Part shown: in pieces, positions 59,859-64,000 of the stretch
How the letters are laid out: every line of letters begins with the position of its first letter
How positions within the stretch are numbered: position 1 is the first letter of the stretch
Program-made: the position numbers and the translations under genes
The notes under the pieces: generated by a model
What the model was told of the DNA's origin: nothing
Databases searched by the model: none
Seen by the model: the letters and a program-made list of their open reading frames with translations, nothing else
Source of the DNA: Cladocopium goreaui
Taxonomy: Eukaryota; Sar; Dinophyceae; Suessiales; Symbiodiniaceae
Assembly (NCBI GenBank): GCA_947184155.2
Contig: CAMXCT020000916.1
Coordinates: 68,361 to 132,360 of the forward strand
Direction of reading: 5' to 3'
DNA length: 64,000 nt

Positions 59859-60510
59859 AAGTATTTATCACTTTTTGTAGGTGCTCTTTTATTTCTTCTA
59901 TGTTCAAATATTTCTCATAACCGTTGAACAGTTCTTCAACATATTCACGCAAGAAAATTTCCAAAATGTTTTTTATCTTGAACTCCCTGTTTCTAAACAT
60001 AAAAGTTCGTTCAACATTAGGAAACCACCAGCATCTTCGTTGCTTACTGTAATTGATGAAATTAAGGTCGTGAAAGTTCTTTAGAATATGATAAGTGTAT
60101 TTCCAATGGTTTTTGACATAAGACTTAATCGCTTGAAGATATATCTTATCCTTTTGAAATTCTACCTTCAGTTTATAGGTGTCCAATAAAGCATCTATTT
60201 CTCTCTTCATTACTCTTAAATTTGTTCGGTCGGTGTTGGATAAATAGATAGGTGATTTTTCCATCCTTGTTTTAAAGAAATGTATTTGTTTTTCAACTCT
60301 TGTTAGTTCTTTCTCTTCAAAATGGTCGAAATGATAGCTGAATGTTATATATCTGCGTTCCTTATCATTCAACTCTTTACATTTTGAACAGTGAAGGTTG
60401 TAATCACATATCTCATCACAAATTCCAGCAGGAAAAATGTTGTTCAATAAAACCTTAATGTCAGTCATTTCTTTTTTACAACATCCACAGTTTTTATAAG
60501 TAAATAGCAT
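59857..60510 (-). CDS. Viral-type protein with Cys clusters, unknown function
   Basis: About 217 residues. CGCCKKEM near the start and CDEICDYNLHCSKCKEL somewhat later could bind zinc together. The rest is Lys/Tyr/Phe-rich and helical. The frame is open to an earlier Met at 60,531, but that extension lies on the promoter-like motif TATATACAGTAAGAGG, which precedes genes at the same distance elsewhere here, so I chose the Met at 60,510. The gap to the next gene downstream is 33 bp. I recognise no family. Confidence 0.65.
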   Translation of the reverse strand: MLFTYKNCGCCKKEMTDIKVLLNNIFPAGICDEICDYNLHCSKCKELNDKERRYITFSYHFDHFEEKELTRVEKQIHFFKTRMEKSPIYLSNTDRTNLRVMKREIDALLDTYKLKVEFQKDKIYLQAIKSYVKNHWKYTYHILKNFHDLNFINYSKQRRCWWFPNVERTFMFRNREFKIKNILEIFLREYVEELFNGYEKYLNIEEIKEHLQKVINT

Positions 60511-60535
60511 CCTCTTACTGTATATAGTCATTTTT
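60511..60535 (-). promoter_or_regulatory. Promoter-like motif, 60.5-kb gene
   Basis: On minus: CTATATACAGTAAGAGG directly before the ATG at 60,510, preceded by an A-run. Confidence 0.55.
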
Positions 60536-60559
60536 TTTAAGTAGTTTTTGGGGGCTCGT

Positions 60560-60982
60560 TCAGTTTTCGGGTTCGGGTTGGTTTTTATTTTCCCTTTCCT
60601 CCTCTTCCAGTTCTCTTATGACCATATCTATTTCACTCATTCCTTCGTTGGGGTCTTGTCCATTGGCGAGGTTTCTTAACCTCTCAAAATCCTTCACTTT
60701 GTGTCTTTCATTGGGTGGGAGGGTTTTGAGATGTTCCTTCAACTCTGTCAGGTCAAAGTATGTGTCTTCCTCTTCATCCTCATTTTCCAAAAACATTTCC
60801 ATTCGTTGCTTTTCCATCTCCATAAGTTTGTTTTCCATATATTGGAATTTCATTTGCTTCTTGTAGCACTTGCCACAAACATTCACGAAGGTTTGGAGCA
60901 AGTAGTTCCAATTAGGTTGGTTTCTATCGTTCAGGGTTATAACATCTGTCATTATACGACATCCACAGTCAAATTTAGTCAT
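60560..60982 (-). CDS. Viral-type small zinc-ribbon-like protein, 140 residues
   Basis: FDCGCRIMT near the N-terminus and VCGKCYKKQ about 25 residues later form a Cys4 pattern like a zinc ribbon. A coiled coil follows (QYMENKLMEMEKQRMEMF), with an acidic C-terminus (VIRELEEEERENKNQ). It is the first gene of the minus-strand group and starts about 90 bp from the divergent integrase gene. The function could be transcriptional, but that is only a guess from the Cys pattern. Confidence 0.65.
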   Translation of the reverse strand: MTKFDCGCRIMTDVITLNDRNQPNWNYLLQTFVNVCGKCYKKQMKFQYMENKLMEMEKQRMEMFLENEDEEEDTYFDLTELKEHLKTLPPNERHKVKDFERLRNLANGQDPNEGMSEIDMVIRELEEEERENKNQPEPEN

Positions 60983-60984
60983 CT

Positions 60985-61022
60985 TATTTAGTCTTACTAT
61001 ATATAGGTATTTTTTCTTTAAG
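60985..61022 (-). promoter_or_regulatory. Promoter-like motif, 60.98-kb gene
   Basis: On minus: AAAGAAAAAATACC, then TATATATAGTAAGAC, about 10 bp before the ATG at 60,982. It matches the 59.8-kb motif over some 25 bp. Confidence 0.6.
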
Positions 61023-61049
61023 TATATTTTTTATTGTTGATAATTTTAA

Positions 61050-61069
61050 AAAATCTAATATTATAATAT
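61050..61069 (+). promoter_or_regulatory. TCTA-type AT-rich promoter motif, integrase gene
   Basis: AATCTAATATTATAATAT, with TCTA 16 bases before the integrase ATG at 61,070. The same arrangement precedes the gene at 62,036. Confidence 0.6.
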
Positions 61070-62011
61070 ATGGCAAGGAGACTATCAAGAGATGACATCA
61101 TAAGCAATGTCTATTATAATCTTGAAACGGGCTTCGGTTCAATCAATGAGACCCTTAAGAAAGCCAAGGAGCAAGACCAGACCATCAACAGGGTGGATGT
61201 GGAAAACTTTATGAGGAAACAGCCCAACAAACAGATTAGAAAATACAGGGGGTCAAACTCCTACACCGCACCCTTCGCAAGGTTTGAATATCAGATTGAC
61301 ATAATGGATATGAAACCCCTTACCAAAGAACCAGAGACGAAAATTCCCATCAAGAACGATGAACCGAGATATGGGTTGGTGGTCATTGACATCTTCAGCA
61401 AGTTGGCAAACGTCGTCCCTATGAAAGAAAAATCCGGACCAATCACATTGTCGGCGATGAAAGAGAGTTTCAACAAAATGGGTTTTCCAATGTCCGTTTA
61501 TAGTGATAATGACCGTGCCTTCCAAGCAGGGGTAAAAGAGTTCTTTGAGAAAGAAGGCATCACTCACGTTGTCACCCTAACTCACGCCAATGTTGTGGAG
61601 CGTTTCATAAGGACAATGAAGAATATGATACACGACAGGGTGAGGTTTAATCGTGGTAGTTGGACTGTGATGTTGTCCAAAGCGTTGGATAAATACAACG
61701 ACACCGTCCATTCATCTACAAAAATGAAACCCAAGGATGCCCACGACGACAAGAACCATATGGACGTCAGGGTGAATTTGACAAGGAGGGAAAAGAACAC
61801 TCGCAAATATCCAGAGGTCAAAGTGAATGATATGGTCAAGGTCTTTGAGAAGAAAAAAGACAACTACACCGAGAGGAAGGAGTATAACTCAAAGTGGAGC
61901 AATCAATCCTACAAAATCGTCAAGATAGAATACGACGACGTCGGAAACAGAACCTTCAAACTGGAAGGATTGAACAAACCGTATTTGAGGCACGAGATTT
62001 TGAAAGTATAA
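61070..62011 (+). CDS. DDE (rve-type) integrase of a Polinton-/virophage-like element
   Basis: 313 residues. A short N-terminal helical part leads into the retroviral-type integrase core. First Asp in FEYQIDIMDMKPL (about residue 79), followed by YGLVVIDIFSKLANVVPMK; second Asp in MSVYSDNDRAFQ (about 145); Glu in ANVVERFIRTMKN (about 176). The C-terminal part has the basic, beta-rich SYKIVKIEYDD...GNRTFKLEG pattern of the SH3/chromo-like tail of such integrases. Unlike the copia enzyme it stands alone, without reverse transcriptase, and in a compact AT-rich gene group, as in Polintons, virophages such as mavirus, and related DNA viruses. It would insert the viral genome into host DNA. All catalytic residues are present. 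Confidence 0.88.
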   Translation: MARRLSRDDIISNVYYNLETGFGSINETLKKAKEQDQTINRVDVENFMRKQPNKQIRKYRGSNSYTAPFARFEYQIDIMDMKPLTKEPETKIPIKNDEPRYGLVVIDIFSKLANVVPMKEKSGPITLSAMKESFNKMGFPMSVYSDNDRAFQAGVKEFFEKEGITHVVTLTHANVVERFIRTMKNMIHDRVRFNRGSWTVMLSKALDKYNDTVHSSTKMKPKDAHDDKNHMDVRVNLTRREKNTRKYPEVKVNDMVKVFEKKKDNYTERKEYNSKWSNQSYKIVKIEYDDVGNRTFKLEGLNKPYLRHEILKV

Positions 62012-62014
62012 AAA

Positions 62015-62035
62015 AATTATCTATAATATTAATAT
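62015..62035 (+). promoter_or_regulatory. TCTA-type AT-rich promoter motif, 62.0-kb gene
   Basis: ATCTATAATATTAATAT with TCTA at 62,020, 16 bases before the ATG at 62,036, the same spacing as at the integrase gene. Confidence 0.6.
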
Positions 62036-62854
62036 ATGACAGAGGTAGTCGTAAAAGAGATTGATAATGAAGAACCAAAGGAAGAAACAATACCAGAACC
62101 AATACAGGAAGAAGCACCGAAGGAAGAGGAGAAACCAGAAGAAATAATTGAAACACCAGTTCAAGAGAAACCGCAACAAGCAACGGTAGTCCCAAAGCCC
62201 AAAAGGGTAAGACCGTCAAGGGCGAAACCACCTTTTGACCCAGAAGCATTCAAAAACGACCTTGTAAAGCAACTGAAGGAAGAACTACAGAGTGCAATGA
62301 CCGCCAGAGACACCTACAACAAAGCCAAAGAGGAAAAGAACAAAGCGACGAGAGAGAAATTGAAATCTTTAGCATCAAAAATTTGTAAAGTATTATATAT
62401 AAAAATGAACATCAAGGAACAGAAAACGGAACTCAACAAAACTGACATCTACGAAAACGTCCGCAAGGACATCAACAGAAGACAAACCGTCCATTCAAAC
62501 AAAAGTGCCAACTACAGGAGCGGAACGCCCGAAATGCCAGACAGAAGAAAAAAAGTGTATAGTAGTTATGACCACTACTACCACAACGACAGCAACACGG
62601 CAAGGATGCCAACTCACAACCATCATCTTTACCTAAAGCGTCTTCTTGAATATCACAACACCGAGCACGACTACAAGGTCTTACAAGTAAAGCAGAGGAT
62701 GAAGGAAGAGAATGAGATGCTACAGAACGAAATGACAAGGTTGAGGGAGGTGAGGAAAAATCACAGATTGGAAGATTACGGGGCGAACGTCCAGAATATG
62801 AAACAGAGAATTGATGAGTATAAACAGTGGTTGAGAGGCGATACACAAGATTAA
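62036..62854 (+). CDS. Viral-type Lys/Glu-rich protein, possibly two genes read as one
   Basis: 272 residues in one frame. Residues 1-60 are acidic/Pro-rich (EEPKEETIPEPIQEE). A basic stretch PKPKRVRPSRAKPPF and a helical region follow. From about 124 onwards another charged, His/Tyr-containing region (NHHLYLKRLLEYHN) ends in a long coiled coil (QRMKEENEMLQNEMTRLREV). At 62,387-62,404 an AAAGTATTATATATA motif occurs inside the frame, 18 bases before an in-frame ATG at 62,405. The next gene has nearly the same motif at the same distance. A second protein starting at 62,405 is therefore likely. No family is recognised; composition suits structural or DNA-binding proteins. Confidence 0.6.
   Translation: MTEVVVKEIDNEEPKEETIPEPIQEEAPKEEEKPEEIIETPVQEKPQQATVVPKPKRVRPSRAKPPFDPEAFKNDLVKQLKEELQSAMTARDTYNKAKEEKNKATREKLKSLASKICKVLYIKMNIKEQKTELNKTDIYENVRKDINRRQTVHSNKSANYRSGTPEMPDRRKKVYSSYDHYYHNDSNTARMPTHNHHLYLKRLLEYHNTEHDYKVLQVKQRMKEENEMLQNEMTRLREVRKNHRLEDYGANVQNMKQRIDEYKQWLRGDTQD
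62387..62404 (+). promoter_or_regulatory. Internal promoter-like motif
   Basis: AAAGTATTATATATA, 18 bases before ATG 62,405; compare AAAGTATTAATATATA at 62,867, 18 bases before ATG 62,885. Confidence 0.55.
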
Positions 62855-62859
62855 TATAA

Positions 62860-62884
62860 AAATCTAAAGTATTAATATATAGCA
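62860..62884 (+). promoter_or_regulatory. TCTA-type AT-rich promoter motif, last gene
   Basis: AATCTAAAGTATTAATATAT, TCTA at 62,863, start codon at 62,885. Confidence 0.6.
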
Positions 62885-64000
62885 ATGACAGCAGAAGTAA
62901 TCAACGCAAAACAGGGATTGACACGAATACCCACTTACGCAGAACTCATCAAGGAAATAGACAGGGAAAAGTTCAAAACCAATGACATCAGAAAAATCTT
63001 TGATAGGAACGCTTGGTATTTTCACGAAAGTCCGCAGGGTCAAGCACTGAACACAAACAACATCCACCCAGCAGACTTACAGCAAATGAACTTCAAAAAG
63101 ATGGCAGAGGAAGCGACCGCAAGGAAGGAAGAAGAAACACCCAACCTTGACTTTGAAGATATGACCAACTTGAGGGACGACGCCATCAGCGACTTTGAGA
63201 TGTCCTTTGACAGAGAGGCAGAGTTGAGGGAAGAGAACGAAAGGAGAGTAGCAGAACAGGCAAATTTAAGTCATTCACAAGACCACTATATGGCAAACAA
63301 AGGAACATACGACGCCGTTGGAGCAACAGCATCGGCAGGGATACAAGAAGACGAAGAATCGCCTTCAAGCAGTAGAAGCATCTTAAAGAACTTCCTTAAA
63401 TCATCCAAACCAGTCATCAAAGCAGTCGCCACAGCAGGAGGAACAGCAAAGGGAGGGTCAATAGGAGGACTAATAGCATCAAAACTGACAGACACCATCA
63501 TACCCGACGAAGACGAGGAAGAGAAACCGTCCAAGATAAAACCAACACAAAAACTAATCAACAAACAAGTCAAAAAGGTAAATCACCAAAAGAAGTTAAA
63601 GGAGGAAAAATCAAAGATGAATGTAGATGTAGTGCCCGACACCGCAGAAGCAATGGACACAACAGCAATACCAACAGCAGAAAAGAGGAAACCCTTAAGC
63701 GTGAGACAGTCCAAAGCAAAGAGGCAGAAACCAAAACCGCCAACGCAGGAGAAGAGAGAATTTCAGGAAGACCCATCCACGACCACCAAACCACCCAAAG
63801 CAAGAAGAGTAAGAGGAAAGCAACCACAACCACAAGCATTAGGAGCAACAATCAACATCCCCAAAGACAACAAGACACCCAATGTAGATGAAGCAGAGAC
63901 AGCACAGGAAGAAACAGGGGCGTCATCTTCATCAAAAGCACCAGTCAGGAAACCAGCAATGAACAAGGCAATATCACCAAGCAAGGTAGGAATACAAGTG
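62885..64000 (+). CDS. Viral-type large protein, C-terminus beyond the window
   Basis: The frame opens at 62,885 and stays open for 372 codons to the window edge. N-terminus: TRIPTYAELIKEIDREKF and IRKIFDRNAWYFHESPQG. An acidic middle follows (LDFEDMTNLRDDAISDFEM), then an apolar Gly/Ala stretch (about residues 178-208: VIKAVATAGGTAKGG, SIGGLIASKL) that might insert into or bind a membrane or capsid. After it comes a long low-complexity tail rich in Lys, Pro and Thr with basic patches (KAKRQKPKPP, KARRVRGKQPQ). The layout recalls minor virion or core proteins of adenovirus-like DNA viruses, but I cannot name it. It is in line with the preceding plus-strand genes and has its own TCTA motif. 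Confidence 0.65.
   Translation, partial: MTAEVINAKQGLTRIPTYAELIKEIDREKFKTNDIRKIFDRNAWYFHESPQGQALNTNNIHPADLQQMNFKKMAEEATARKEEETPNLDFEDMTNLRDDAISDFEMSFDREAELREENERRVAEQANLSHSQDHYMANKGTYDAVGATASAGIQEDEESPSSSRSILKNFLKSSKPVIKAVATAGGTAKGGSIGGLIASKLTDTIIPDEDEEEKPSKIKPTQKLINKQVKKVNHQKKLKEEKSKMNVDVVPDTAEAMDTTAIPTAEKRKPLSVRQSKAKRQKPKPPTQEKREFQEDPSTTTKPPKARRVRGKQPQPQALGATINIPKDNKTPNVDEAETAQEETGASSSSKAPVRKPAMNKAISPSKVGIQV

Noticed and set aside
62885-64000. Ser/Leu-rich minus frames of 60-95 codons
   Set aside because: They are antisense to the open 372-codon viral frame, which has a start motif and continuous coding character.
1-64000. CRISPR arrays, tRNA and rRNA genes
   Set aside because: I searched by eye for regular spacer-repeat arrays and for conserved tRNA arm and rRNA sequences and found none; the tandem arrays have no unique spacers.

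Overview
The window looks like nuclear DNA of a dinoflagellate, probably Symbiodiniaceae-like. The evidence is a nine-repeat RCC1/HERC-type protein with a ubiquitin-like head, a Ty1/copia polyprotein with dinoflagellate-style extra domains, and genes cut into very short exons. The introns of a RAD54-type gene can only be placed in phase if GC and GA donors are allowed beside GT, with AG|G acceptors, a known dinoflagellate habit. Host genes that I can orient all lie on the minus strand, in keeping with unidirectional dinoflagellate gene arrays.

Layout. 0-5 kb: intergenic, with 94-bp and ~210-bp tandem repeats. 5.1-11.5 kb (+): a giant Mutator-like transposase ORF that also carries a DUF3987-like NTPase region, a UBA-like region and an AT-hook-like tract. 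A 7-bp tandem duplication separates it from its SWIM zinc finger and SAM-like tail. 11.7-17.2 kb: stacked satellites. 17.4 kb: a short inverted-repeat element. 19.0-20.7 kb (-): a three-exon Mpv17/PMP22-family gene. 20.7-26.3 kb: AT-rich intergenic DNA. 26.5-27.9 kb (-): the RCC1-repeat gene. 29.1-41.4 kb (-): a complete Ty1/copia LTR retrotransposon with identical 152-bp LTRs and a 5-bp target duplication. A 4.04-kb near-palindrome with about 2-kb arms is inserted at its gag-pol junction, and each arm carries a copy of a Lys/Glu-rich coding segment. 42.4-44.2 kb: a large minisatellite. 44.4-48 kb (-): unidentified short exons. 49.3-53.7 kb (-): nine exons of the C-terminal RecA lobe of a RAD54-type SNF2 ATPase. 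55.6-58.9 kb (-): a five-exon gene I do not recognise, with palindromic TA-flanked MITEs in its introns.

From about 59.1 kb to the right edge the character changes. Genes become AT-rich, intronless and tightly packed, three on minus and then three or more on plus, around a DDE (retroviral-type, rve) integrase. Most start codons are preceded by a shared AT-rich motif, with TCTA in three plus-strand cases. I read this as the left part of an integrated DNA virus of the Polinton-like/virophage-like kind that continues beyond the window. No capsid, polymerase or packaging ATPase gene lies inside the window, so its class is an inference. The last gene (62,885 to the edge) is open at the right end.

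The window thus combines sparse, intron-rich host genes with at least four classes of mobile DNA: a Mutator-like element, a Ty1/copia element, foldback/MITE elements and a viral integrant.
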